DNA from: Hydrogenispora ethanolica
GTDB taxonomy: Bacteria > Bacillota > UBA4882 > UBA8346
DNA length: 64,000 bases
Assembly: GCF_004340685.1 (NCBI RefSeq)
Contig: NZ_SLUN01000007.1
Span: forward strand, 62,001-126,000
Direction of reading: 5' to 3'
Under the pieces are notes generated by a model, which did not search any database, had not been told where the DNA came from, and worked only from the letters and a program-made list of their open reading frames with translations. Position numbers and translations under genes: made by a program. This document shows, one piece after another, positions 55,093 through 62,885 of the stretch; position 1 is the first letter of the stretch, and each line of letters opens with the position of its first letter.

Positions 55093-55128
55093 AACCTGCG
55101 CATCGGAACGATGCGCAGGTTTTTTATT
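55093..55128 (+). terminator. Terminator of the sugar operon
   Basis: AACCTGCGCATC (55093-55104) and GATGCGCAGGTT (55110-55121) form a perfect 12-bp stem, followed by TTTTTATT. Confidence 0.95.
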
Positions 55129-55377
55129 GGGAGCGCCTGGGACCCCGGGGTTTCGATTAGCCGCTCGGAAAAAAACGGCTGAGATCCCGGCTTTCCAGGA
55201 AAGGACGATTATGGTATGGTAGACATAAGGTCAGGATGAATGGGCAGGAGGATATTTTGCAGCGAAGAATTCCAATAAAACCGGCCCGGTAGTCTGTTCG
55301 CTACTGCTCGTGATGCTTTGTTTCGTCCCGGGGGTTCGGCGGAAGAGGGGTGGGCGGTCACGGAGCAGGAATGGGAG

Positions 55378-55533
55378 ATGCGGATAGGAGTCAAGGATGC
55401 TTCCCATGTCCTGGTCCTCTTTTTTATCGTAATCATTCTTTCAAGTGCTTGTTTTCAGAACGAAGAAAAACCGTCCATCCAACTTAAATCCTGTGCCAAG
55501 GTCGGCCAGGGGGTTTGGCGGCAAACCCCCTAG
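55378..55533 (+). pseudogene. Possible truncated lipoprotein gene
   Basis: From ATG 55378 a 51-residue frame has a signal-like hydrophobic stretch (VLVLFFIVIILSSAC) with a lipobox-type LSSAC, then ends within the hairpin repeat at 55508-55531. It looks like the start of a lipoprotein whose remainder is lost. I do not recognise a family. The rest of the gap 55129-56097 holds no supported gene. Confidence 0.35.
55508..55531. repeat. Strong G-rich inverted repeat
   Basis: AGGGGGTTTG and CAAACCCCCT around GCGG, extended by GGCC on both sides. No T run follows. Further C/G-rich blocks continue to about 55580. Confidence 0.7.
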
Positions 55534-56097
55534 GCCGGTACCCCCGCCGCAAGGGGCGAGTGCCCCCTTGACCCCCCATCCCGCTCCTCCGAGTCGCGGG
55601 TCCCTCATGGAAGGAATTGCCGTCCGTGGCGGCGTTGCTTGGGGATGCTTCGGGGGCGACGTCAGGTGATACGTCCGTGTATCGATTCCGCGCCTCCGGC
55701 GTCGTGCCGGGTTTGATGAGGCGAATATTGCGGGAATAGTGTCGTTTGAAGTTTTTTTGGAGAGTTGGTTGGTTTAGGTAATTGAGAAAGTTGAGAAAAA
55801 GCGTCTAAAAAAACTCATTGGCTGCCTTGAACCGGCCTGACTTTCCCTCGAACCAGGATGGTTCAAGCTGCGGCGTCCATGGACGGGCATCAGCCGCAAG
55901 CGAGATGGGTGAGTTCATTCCTTTTCCAGCGCTTAGGCCCCGGAGCCCGGTGGTTTCCCTTCCAGATTCGGGAAGGGCAAAGGGTTGCTTCCTTGATGTT
56001 TGGACTTGGACTCATACGTCAACTCCGATTGTCTTTTGGCGAAAATCCTTAATTATTAAGCTTTTCACGTTATTTTGACACTGTGAAAGGTGAGCTA

Positions 56098-56129
56098 TTT
56101 AAATTCAGTTTAAATAATAGGTATATATT
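56098..56129 (+). promoter_or_regulatory. Response-regulator box and promoter of the two-component operon
   Basis: TTTAAA, 5 bases, TTTAAA (56098-56114) is a direct repeat with an 11-bp step, the usual spacing for OmpR/PhoB-type regulators. Nine bases later lies TATATT (56124-56129) as -10. The identical 17-bp box with the same 9-bp gap occurs at 57974. Confidence 0.65.
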
Positions 56130-56185
56130 TTTGGTAACATTAGGTAGGACACTAGTCTCAAGACGTGCAAAAGTGAGGAATCACG

Positions 56186-56854
56186 ATGGGAAAGATTTTG
56201 ATCGTAGATGATGACCCGCATATTAGAGAATTGATAAAAGTATTTTTGAGCAATGAAGGCTTCGAGGTATATGAGGCTTCAGATGGTGTTGAAGCTCTAT
56301 CAAAGCTTGAGACAGTAAAAGTGGATATGGCCATTCTTGATATCATGATGCCCAACATGGACGGATGGCAGTTGTGCCGCGAACTGCGCGAGAGTTATGA
56401 CATTCCTTTGCTTATGGTAACGGCTAAAGGAGAAACAAGTCAAAAAATTAAAGGCTTCGAACTCGGAACCGACGATTACCTTGTTAAGCCTTTTGACCCT
56501 TTGGAATTGGTGGTTAGAGTAAAAGCATTATTGAAGCGATATCAAATTGTATCATCCCAGGTAGTTCAGATTGGAAAATTATCGATGAACCGCAAAACCT
56601 ATGAAGTAACTGTTGGTAGCGAAAATTTAACCCTTCCCCTCAAGGAATTCGAGTTGCTATACAAATTAGCCAGCTATCCGGGGCGGACAATTTCGCGAGA
56701 GCAGTTGATCGAGGATATTTGGGGTTATGATTTTGAAGGAAATGAACGGACGCTGGACGTCCATATTAACCGGTTGCGCGAACGTTTTCCGGAAGAAAAG
56801 TGTGACTTTAAAATCAGGACGATTCGGGGCCTCGGTTATCGTCTGGAGGTATAA
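56186..56854 (+). CDS. OmpR/PhoB family response regulator
   Basis: DNA-binding response regulator of 222 aa. The receiver domain (1-118) has the acidic pair in VDDDPH, phosphorylatable Asp in AILDIMMPNMDG (about 53) and Lys in LVKPFDP. The winged-helix domain (about 130-222) has RTISREQLIEDIWGYDFEG and DVHINRLRERF. It is followed after 3 bases by its sensor kinase. The genes here are clearly AT-richer than those before 55 kb, suggesting acquisition. It probably binds the TTTAAA direct repeats before its own operon and before the flavoprotein gene. Confidence 0.93.
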   Translation: MGKILIVDDDPHIRELIKVFLSNEGFEVYEASDGVEALSKLETVKVDMAILDIMMPNMDGWQLCRELRESYDIPLLMVTAKGETSQKIKGFELGTDDYLVKPFDPLELVVRVKALLKRYQIVSSQVVQIGKLSMNRKTYEVTVGSENLTLPLKEFELLYKLASYPGRTISREQLIEDIWGYDFEGNERTLDVHINRLRERFPEEKCDFKIRTIRGLGYRLEV

Positions 56855-56857
56855 ACC

Positions 56858-57901
56858 ATGGGCAAAGGAAAAAATTTGAAAGTTGTCTCCGGAGTCGTCC
56901 TGCTATTGGTAATATATGCAGGCTGCATTGCAGGGGCCTTTTTTCTAACTTCACATCTATTTACCGTTACAATAGAGAGCCTATCTCCTGTATTTATTCA
57001 GATCATTAACTCACTTCTCGGGCTATTTGGGGTGATCCTGCTTTTTGGCTTATTCCAGATGATACATCGGGCGCAAATCAAACAAGCCTTAGCCGCAATT
57101 ACAGCGGCGCTTGAAAAAATTTCACGAGGGGATTTTACAAGCCGCTTAGACTTAGGCTTTCATGTAAATAAAGGGTTCGAAGATCTGATTAACAACGTCA
57201 ATAAGATGGCATTAGAATTAAACCAGATGGAGAAGATGCGGCAAGATTTCATTTCTAACGTTTCGCATGAGATTCAGTCGCCATTGACCTCAATTAGGGG
57301 GTTTGCTAAGGCCTTACACAATAACCAATTAAGTTCCGAGGATCGCCTGCGTTTTATAAGTATCATTGAAACCGAAAGCATACGGCTGTCGCAACTGAGT
57401 GACAACATGCTTAAACTGACTTCTCTCGAAGCGGAAAACAGCAAGATTACACCGGTCACTTATCGTTTGGATAAACAGCTAAAAAATATTATCCTGGCAT
57501 GCGAACCCCAATGGACGCAGAAAAAAATAGAAATGGAAGGGTTCTTGGATCAGCTAGCGATAACAGCAGATGAAAGCCTGATGAGCCAGGTATGGATCAA
57601 TCTCATCCATAATAGTATCAAATTTACTCCCGAGAGTGGGACGATTCGAGTGGAGCTGCACCGGCAAGGCGAAAATGCTGTCTGCCGAATCTCCGATACC
57701 GGTATTGGCATGACTGAAGAAGAGCGGCTTCATATATTTGAGCGCTTCTACAAAGCAGATAAAGCCAGGGATCGCTCCCAACAGGGCAACGGATTGGGGC
57801 TTTCCATTGTTAAAAAAATCATTGATATGCACCAAGGTAATATTAATGTCGAGAGCATAGTAGGAGCAGGTACAACTTTTACCGTAATCCTGCCACTTTG
57901 A
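56858..57901 (+). CDS. Sensor histidine kinase
   Basis: Membrane kinase of 347 aa. Two helices (about 8-30 and 45-68) enclose a very short external loop, so it probably senses something in the membrane or through another protein. HAMP (about 70-120) and HisKA with the phosphorylated His in SNVSHEIQSPLTSI follow. The ATPase domain has the N-box NLIHNSIKFTP, DTGIGM and GNGLGLSIVKK. It is paired with the response regulator. HEIQSPL, where HELRTPL is commoner, occurs in related Bacillota kinases. A terminator follows. Confidence 0.92.
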   Translation: MGKGKNLKVVSGVVLLLVIYAGCIAGAFFLTSHLFTVTIESLSPVFIQIINSLLGLFGVILLFGLFQMIHRAQIKQALAAITAALEKISRGDFTSRLDLGFHVNKGFEDLINNVNKMALELNQMEKMRQDFISNVSHEIQSPLTSIRGFAKALHNNQLSSEDRLRFISIIETESIRLSQLSDNMLKLTSLEAENSKITPVTYRLDKQLKNIILACEPQWTQKKIEMEGFLDQLAITADESLMSQVWINLIHNSIKFTPESGTIRVELHRQGENAVCRISDTGIGMTEEERLHIFERFYKADKARDRSQQGNGLGLSIVKKIIDMHQGNINVESIVGAGTTFTVILPL

Positions 57902-57915
57902 TAAGACCAAAATTA

Positions 57916-57960
57916 AAAAGTACAGTTTCGCGGAGGATTGGCGAGACTGTACTTTTTTAC
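57916..57960 (+). terminator. Terminator of the two-component operon
   Basis: AAAAGTACAGTTTCGC pairs with GCGAGACTGTACTTTT (one mismatch), loop of about 9 bases, ending in a T run. Confidence 0.85.
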
Positions 57961-57973
57961 TTTATGGCTTTCG

Positions 57974-58005
57974 TTTAAATTCAGTTTAAACGGGGATGTT
58001 ATGAT
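57974..58005 (+). promoter_or_regulatory. Second response-regulator box and promoter
   Basis: Exact copy of the 17-bp box (57974-57990), 9 bases, then TATGAT (58000-58005). It would start a transcript that reads through two mobile elements into the flavoprotein and probably the MFS pump gene. Confidence 0.65.
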
Positions 58006-58025
58006 TGCAACAACACAAGATTTAA

Positions 58026-58150
58026 AAGCCATGTGATAAAGTCTTTCGAAACGGAGATCAGCATGCAAAAAGGTTTAAACGACTTTATCACTTGCTTCTC
58101 TGAGCTTTTGTGTCCACCCTGACCTTCGGACAGGGTTTATCACAACGCTT
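58026..58150 (+). mobile_element. MITE-like palindromic element, copy F
   Basis: Starts AAGCCATGTGATAAAGTC and ends TTTATCACAACGCTT, with TTAA on both sides (58022-58025 and 58151-58154). The inner GACTTTATCACTTGCTT can pair with the left end over about 17 bp. Confidence 0.87.
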
Positions 58151-58154
58151 TTAA

Positions 58155-58280
58155 AAGCCATGTGATAAAGTCTTTCGAATCGGCAATTGCCTTGCAAAAA
58201 GATATCAAACGACTTTATCACTTGCTTTTCTGAGCTTTTGTGAATACCCCGACCTTCGGACGGGGTTTATCACAACGCTT
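58155..58280 (+). mobile_element. MITE-like palindromic element, copy G
   Basis: Tandem with copy F after TTAA and followed by TTAA (58281-58284). Same ends; the hairpin is CCCCGACCTTCGGACGGGG, where both arms changed together and pairing is kept. Confidence 0.87.
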
Positions 58281-58339
58281 TTAAATCAATCAATACACAA
58301 TTCACAGAACAAACCGTTGATAAGGAGGAAAGAGGAAAG

Positions 58340-58909
58340 ATGAAAATCATCGGAATTATCACAAGTCCGCGGAAAGAAGGCAATACCGCCTGGATAGTCA
58401 ATAAAATACTCGAAGGTGCGAAAGAACGGGGCGCCGAAACTCAAGTCTGGTATTTCGGCGATCTGGATATCCAACCGTGCCGGGGTTGTTGGGGCTGCCA
58501 CAAGGGCGATCGGGGTTGTGTTATCAAAGACGACATGCAGAAACTTAATGATGCGATTGATCATGCCAATGCCATTGTTTTCGGCTCGCCGATTTACATG
58601 ATGCAGATGAGTGCCCAGGCGAAGATATTCATTGACAGGATGTTTGCGCGATTCTCGCCGCGATACTCGCCGTATTTCAAAGCAGAAAACGCCGCGCAAA
58701 AAAAGCTGATCCTTGCGTTTAATCAGGGTAATCCTGATTCCGGCCTGTTCCAGTCGTATATTGATTATACGAAACACATGTTTGAGTTGCTGGAATTTGA
58801 GGTTAAAGAGGTACCTGTCGTCACCGGTATGCGCAATGGACCGGCGCATGAGAGAGAAGATCTGCGCACTCTCCTGAAGGATATCGGTTCATCGCTGGTT
58901 GGGGAATGA
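58340..58909 (+). CDS. NADPH-dependent FMN reductase / iron-sulfur flavoprotein-like protein
   Basis: Flavodoxin-fold protein of 189 aa. The FMN phosphate loop region ITSPRKEGNTAW opens the chain. The cysteine motif CRGCWGC and a later Cys (GDRGC) resemble those of iron-sulfur flavoproteins, and VFGSPIYMMQMSAQAKIFID is typical of the family. It is probably cytosolic, with quinone, nitro-compound or metal reduction possible. AAGGAGGAAAG precedes ATG 58340. Control by the two-component system before it is suggested by the shared promoter box. Confidence 0.85.
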   Translation: MKIIGIITSPRKEGNTAWIVNKILEGAKERGAETQVWYFGDLDIQPCRGCWGCHKGDRGCVIKDDMQKLNDAIDHANAIVFGSPIYMMQMSAQAKIFIDRMFARFSPRYSPYFKAENAAQKKLILAFNQGNPDSGLFQSYIDYTKHMFELLEFEVKEVPVVTGMRNGPAHEREDLRTLLKDIGSSLVGE

Positions 58910-59077
58910 TTCCCGGAATCATGAGGATATTGCAATTGCGGATAAGCAGGGGTATCCTTTGGTTTGCTGTGATGTGCGAAATATCTGGTGTTGAGTTCCC
59001 ATGGTTGCCGGAACATGGAGGTTAAAGCATGTCACAAATTATAATAAAATTCCAAAAATCAAGCGGAGGATGGCACA

Positions 59078-60514
59078 ATGATGCAGGGAGAAAATATGAA
59101 CAGTAAACGCCGTACATTTACCTTAGTCATACTTCTATTCGCGTCTTTTATGGATATATTGGATACCATGATCATCAACATTGCCATACCCTCCATTCAA
59201 AGCGGTTTACAGGCCAGTTCATCGGCTGTTGAGTGGACGGCAAATGTGTATATCCTCAGAATGGCACTGATTATCATTACCGGCGGGCGACTTGGGGATA
59301 TTTTAGGTCGAAAAAAAATGTTCATGCTAGGCATAGCAGGGTTTACGATTGCCTCCGCTTTTTCTGGTTGGGCCGCCACCATCAATGAGCTGATTTTTTC
59401 CAGAGCAATCCAGGGAATCATGGCCGCGATGATGATTCCACAGGTGCTTTCTTATATCCAAGTTTTATTTGCACCGAAAGAACGTGCCGGGGCGCTTGGC
59501 GCCTACAGCGGAATCAGCGGATTTGCAACCGTTGCCGGGCCAATATTGGGTGCATTCCTAATCAAGATTAATCTTTTCCAACTAGGTTGGCGTACATTAT
59601 TCCTCATTAATATTCCGATCGGAGTTTTCATTTTTATAGCCGCTGCGCTCGTGCTCCGGGAATCAAAATCTATAAACCCATTACGTGTAGATATACCGGG
59701 TACGCTAATGGCGATGGCTTCGCTTATCATGCTGCTGTATCCGCTGATACAAGGAAATAGCTTGGGTTGGCCTGTTTGGACATATATTTCAATGGTAGCT
59801 GCGGTCATCGTTGGTTTCCTGTTTATTGTCTATGAGAAGCATCGCACAAAACAAAATCAATCTCCTTTAATCGCACTGAACCTTTTCCGATTTAAGAGCT
59901 TTATTGGAGGAGTATCGGTATTTTCCTTATTTATGATTGCCATGAGCGGCTATTTTCTCGTCTTTACATTTTACTTGCAGATGGGATTACATTTTACGCC
60001 TTTGCACGCGGCCATGACCGCATTACCATTTTCGTTAATGGTTCCTGTGACGGCAGCGTTTTCAGTAATGAAACTGGCACCTGAAATTGGTCGTAAGATA
60101 GTAGTATTAGGGTTGATCCTATGTGCAATTGGGCTTGCAGGCGTAGAATTAGTGATGCACGAAGCGGGTACATCCCTGAGCAATTGGCAGCTGCTTCCCA
60201 TACTTCTTATCGCTGGTGCGGGCATGGGCATGGTTGTAGCGCCTCTTACTGATTTTAGTATTTCACAAGTTCCGCAACAGGATGCGGGTTCGGCTTCTGG
60301 TATTTTGAACATGATGCAGCAAGTTGGCAGCAGTATCGGTATTGCTATTCTCGGTACGATTTTTTTCAATTCTATTGGAAGTTCATTTGAAATCAGCGGA
60401 TTTGCTGTGGGCGTGAGATATGCCATTTGGTCTGCTGTCGGTATTTTGATCTTAACTATATCATTTGTTTTCTTACTCCCCAAAAAGATACACCAACATA
60501 CTGACAGCCTGTAA
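59078..60514 (+). CDS. MFS drug:H+ antiporter, DHA2 (EmrB/QacA) family
   Basis: Inner-membrane efflux pump of about 478 aa and 14 membrane helices. Motif A is GGRLGDILGRKKMF after helix 2, and motif C-like glycines are in helix 5 (GISGFATVAGPILGAFL). GGAGG lies 8-9 bases before ATG 59078/59081; ATG 59096 also has a site (GGGAG). It follows the flavoprotein and may share its transcript, so a drug- or stress-responsive module of sensor, regulator, reductase and pump is plausible. Base composition is AT-rich like its neighbours. Confidence 0.9.
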   Translation: MMQGENMNSKRRTFTLVILLFASFMDILDTMIINIAIPSIQSGLQASSSAVEWTANVYILRMALIIITGGRLGDILGRKKMFMLGIAGFTIASAFSGWAATINELIFSRAIQGIMAAMMIPQVLSYIQVLFAPKERAGALGAYSGISGFATVAGPILGAFLIKINLFQLGWRTLFLINIPIGVFIFIAAALVLRESKSINPLRVDIPGTLMAMASLIMLLYPLIQGNSLGWPVWTYISMVAAVIVGFLFIVYEKHRTKQNQSPLIALNLFRFKSFIGGVSVFSLFMIAMSGYFLVFTFYLQMGLHFTPLHAAMTALPFSLMVPVTAAFSVMKLAPEIGRKIVVLGLILCAIGLAGVELVMHEAGTSLSNWQLLPILLIAGAGMGMVVAPLTDFSISQVPQQDAGSASGILNMMQQVGSSIGIAILGTIFFNSIGSSFEISGFAVGVRYAIWSAVGILILTISFVFLLPKKIHQHTDSL

Positions 60515-60576
60515 AAATGGGATAGAAGATTCACGATCATGAATAAGTTGGAGTTAAAGGGATGACGTTCATGGAA

Positions 60577-60933
60577 GCTTCCCGGAACCTCGGGGATGCT
60601 TCCCGAAGATCTGTCGATGCTTCCCGAAGGATTGGTCCTCTTTCCCGAAGGATTGGTCCTGCATCCCCGAGCCTTGGTCCTTTATCCCGGAACCCCCGGG
60701 ATGGTTCCCGAAGGCTCCGGGATGCTAGGATGAACCTTCGGGAAGAAAGGATCAGAAGATCCTATGAAAGGATCAGGGGATCCCTTACAAGGATGAAGAC
60801 CATCCCTTACACGGATCGAGGCATACCTTACAAGGATCGAAGGATCCTATGAAAGGATCGCGGCATACCTTACAAGGATGGCTTTCATCCTAACAAGGAC
60901 GAAGAATATCCTAGTTGGACGGAAGACCATACC
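60577..60933. repeat. Array of about seventeen 21-bp tandem repeats in two subfamilies (array 4)
   Basis: Exact 21-bp units from 60577 to 60933. The first seven resemble GCTTCCCGAAGGATTGGTCCT. After a switch near 60724 the units resemble TACAAGGATCGAAGGATCCT, with AGGATC/GATCCT dyads. Seven-residue repeats appear in the forward frame (DASRRIG, PLSRRIG), from ATG 60562 or 60571, up to a stop at 60852, but the array continues beyond that stop. It lies after the MFS gene. The gap 60934-61192 shows nothing I can name. Confidence 0.85.
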
Positions 60934-61192
60934 TGACATGAGAAGGAATCAACTGATATATTAGGAGAGCCGGGATGGTCCCCGGGTACGATGGGATGCC
61001 GGATGAAACGGCCGGGGAGCGGGATGGAAGCCCCAACCTGACAAGAGGTGAACCGAGCGCCAGCGAGCTTCATTGTCGGGCGGCGGACCGGACCGGTGGT
61101 GGAATGCAGGGAACGTTTCTCGGGAATCGATCGGGTCGGCGCTCCGTCGTTGATGTGCCGGACCCGGTCGGGGCTGGTTCCCGAAAAAAACG

Positions 61193-61250
61193 TTGGCAAT
61201 TCCCCGGCGATCTGCTATACTGAAATTAATCATTCCGCACACGTTAACGT
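61193..61250 (+). promoter_or_regulatory. LacI-gene promoter with downstream operator
   Basis: TTGGCA (61193-61198), 17 bp and TATACT (61216-61221). At about +9 begins GCACACGTTAACGTTAG (61237-61253), which contains the perfect palindrome ACGTTAACGT (61241-61250). GCACACGTTAA recurs at 61429-61439 just before the start codon. This is typical of LacI-family autoregulation. Confidence 0.7.
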
Positions 61251-61457
61251 TAGCCGTTTGCCGGGGGATGGCCGTGCCGATCGGTGGTTCGCCGCTTGGA
61301 AACTGGTAAGAACGGCGTGGCTGCGAAATGGCAAGATTGAGGACGCCAGCGGCTGGAAGAGCGGGCACGGTGTCGGTCCACCAATGTAGCGTCCCGACGG
61401 GAGCTGCTGGTTTCATTTTACCGTTGACGCACACGTTAAAGCGGAAGGGGTTTGCCA

Positions 61458-62483
61458 GTGACGGTCACCATCAAAGATATCGCCCGGATGGCCAATGTCT
61501 CCCATACCACGGTTTCACGGGCGCTCAAGGACAGCCCGGAGATCGGCGAGGAGACGCGGCGGCGCATCAAAGAGCTGGCGCAGCGGCTGAATTACACCTC
61601 CAACGCCCTGGCGCGCGGGCTGGTGTTGAAGCGGTCCGACAGCATCGGCCTGGTGATTCCGGATATTATCAATCCCTATTACGCCCATATCAGCAAGGCC
61701 ATTGAGAATGTGGCCAGTGGCCGCAACTTCAGCCTGATTATTTGCAATACCGACCGCAATCCGGAAAAAGAACGGCATTATCTGCAGTTTCTCCGCGCCA
61801 AGCAGGTGGACGGGATCATCATGGTCCCGGTGACCAACCGCCCCGAGCCGCTGCAGGATCTGGTCCGGGACGGCATTCCGCTGGTCCTCATCGACAATTG
61901 GGTGCCGGGCGTGACGGCCGACTTTATCACCAACGACAATTTCGCCGGGGCCGCCGCCGCGGTGCGGCACCTGATCCGGCGCGGCAAACGGCGAATCGCC
62001 CATTTCGCGGGGCCCCGCGACTCTTTCGCCAGCCAGGAACGGCTCCGCGCCTATCGGCAAGTCATGGCCGAACAGGGCCTGGCCGTTCCCGAAGCGTGGG
62101 TCATTTCCACCAACGCCACCTTCGAGGAGGGTGAGAGAACCGCCCGCCAGCTGCTTCACGCCGGAGAGCTGCCCGAGGCCATCTTCGCGGTCAACGACGT
62201 GGTGGCCATGGGGGCGCTGAAGTATTTTTACCGCAAGGGGGTCCGGGTCCCGGAGGACCTGGCCCTGGTGGGCTATGACGACATCGAGATGGTGGCGATG
62301 CTGCCGGTGGCGCTGACCACCGTTCGCCAGCGCAAACACGAGCTGGGCCGGACCGCCGCCCAGATGATCCTGGAACGGATCCTCGCCCCGGACGAGGCCC
62401 GGGAGTACCGCAACGTCACGCTCCAACCCCGGCTGGTGGTCCGGAAGTCCTGCGGCGAACCGGAGGAAGAAAGGATGGGCTGA
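61458..62483 (+). CDS. LacI family regulator, probably KdgR-like
   Basis: Repressor of 341 aa from GTG 61458 (GGAAGGGG 7 bases upstream). The N-terminal HTH is TIKDIARMANVSHTTVSRAL and the hinge helix is SNALARGLVLKRS. The periplasmic-binding-protein-like sensor domain (about 60-330) has LVIPDIINPYYAHI and LVGYDDIEMV. kduI and kduD follow, and in Bacillus subtilis a LacI-type KdgR controls kduID-kdgRKAT, so a regulator of hexuronate/pectin breakdown responding to a keto-deoxy sugar acid is likely. Confidence 0.9.
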   Translation: MTVTIKDIARMANVSHTTVSRALKDSPEIGEETRRRIKELAQRLNYTSNALARGLVLKRSDSIGLVIPDIINPYYAHISKAIENVASGRNFSLIICNTDRNPEKERHYLQFLRAKQVDGIIMVPVTNRPEPLQDLVRDGIPLVLIDNWVPGVTADFITNDNFAGAAAAVRHLIRRGKRRIAHFAGPRDSFASQERLRAYRQVMAEQGLAVPEAWVISTNATFEEGERTARQLLHAGELPEAIFAVNDVVAMGALKYFYRKGVRVPEDLALVGYDDIEMVAMLPVALTTVRQRKHELGRTAAQMILERILAPDEAREYRNVTLQPRLVVRKSCGEPEEERMG

Positions 62484-62499
62484 TCAGGCCGAAGGTGAA

Positions 62500-62840
62500 G
62501 GCCGAAAGTCGGGAAAGTCGAAAGTCGGAAAGTCGAAAGTCGGAAAAGTCAAAAGTCGGAAAAGTCAAAAGTCAGAAAAGTCAAAAGTCGGAAAGTCGAA
62601 AGTCGAAAGATGAAAATCGAAAGTCCAAAACAGAAACTTCCAGACTGGTGATCCGGGACCTCTGGCCTTGAACCTTTGACCTTGGGCCTTGGACTTTTGA
62701 CTATAGACTTTAGACCCCTGGATCTTGGACTTTGGACTTTGGACTTTGGACCTTTGACTTTGAACTTTGAACTTTAGACTTTAGACTTTAGACTTTGAAC
62801 TTTAGACTTTAGACTTTAGACTTTGGACCTTTGACTTTTT
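62500..62840. repeat. Long AAAGTC/GACTTT fold-back repeat tract
   Basis: From about 62500 to 62640 words such as GAAAGTCG and AAAAGTC repeat every 7-8 bp. From about 62650 to 62840 the complementary GACTTTG and GACTTTA repeat every 7 bp. The two arms can form a very long imperfect hairpin in RNA or a cruciform in DNA. It fills the gap between the LacI gene and kduI. Confidence 0.85.
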
Positions 62841-62885
62841 ACGAAACGGTATCATCCGAATCAATTCAAACAGGAGGCGTTAGCA

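Noticed and set aside
55818-56078. 86-codon frame in the gap before the two-component system
   Set aside because: No ribosome-binding site and no domain; it overlaps another equally poor frame.
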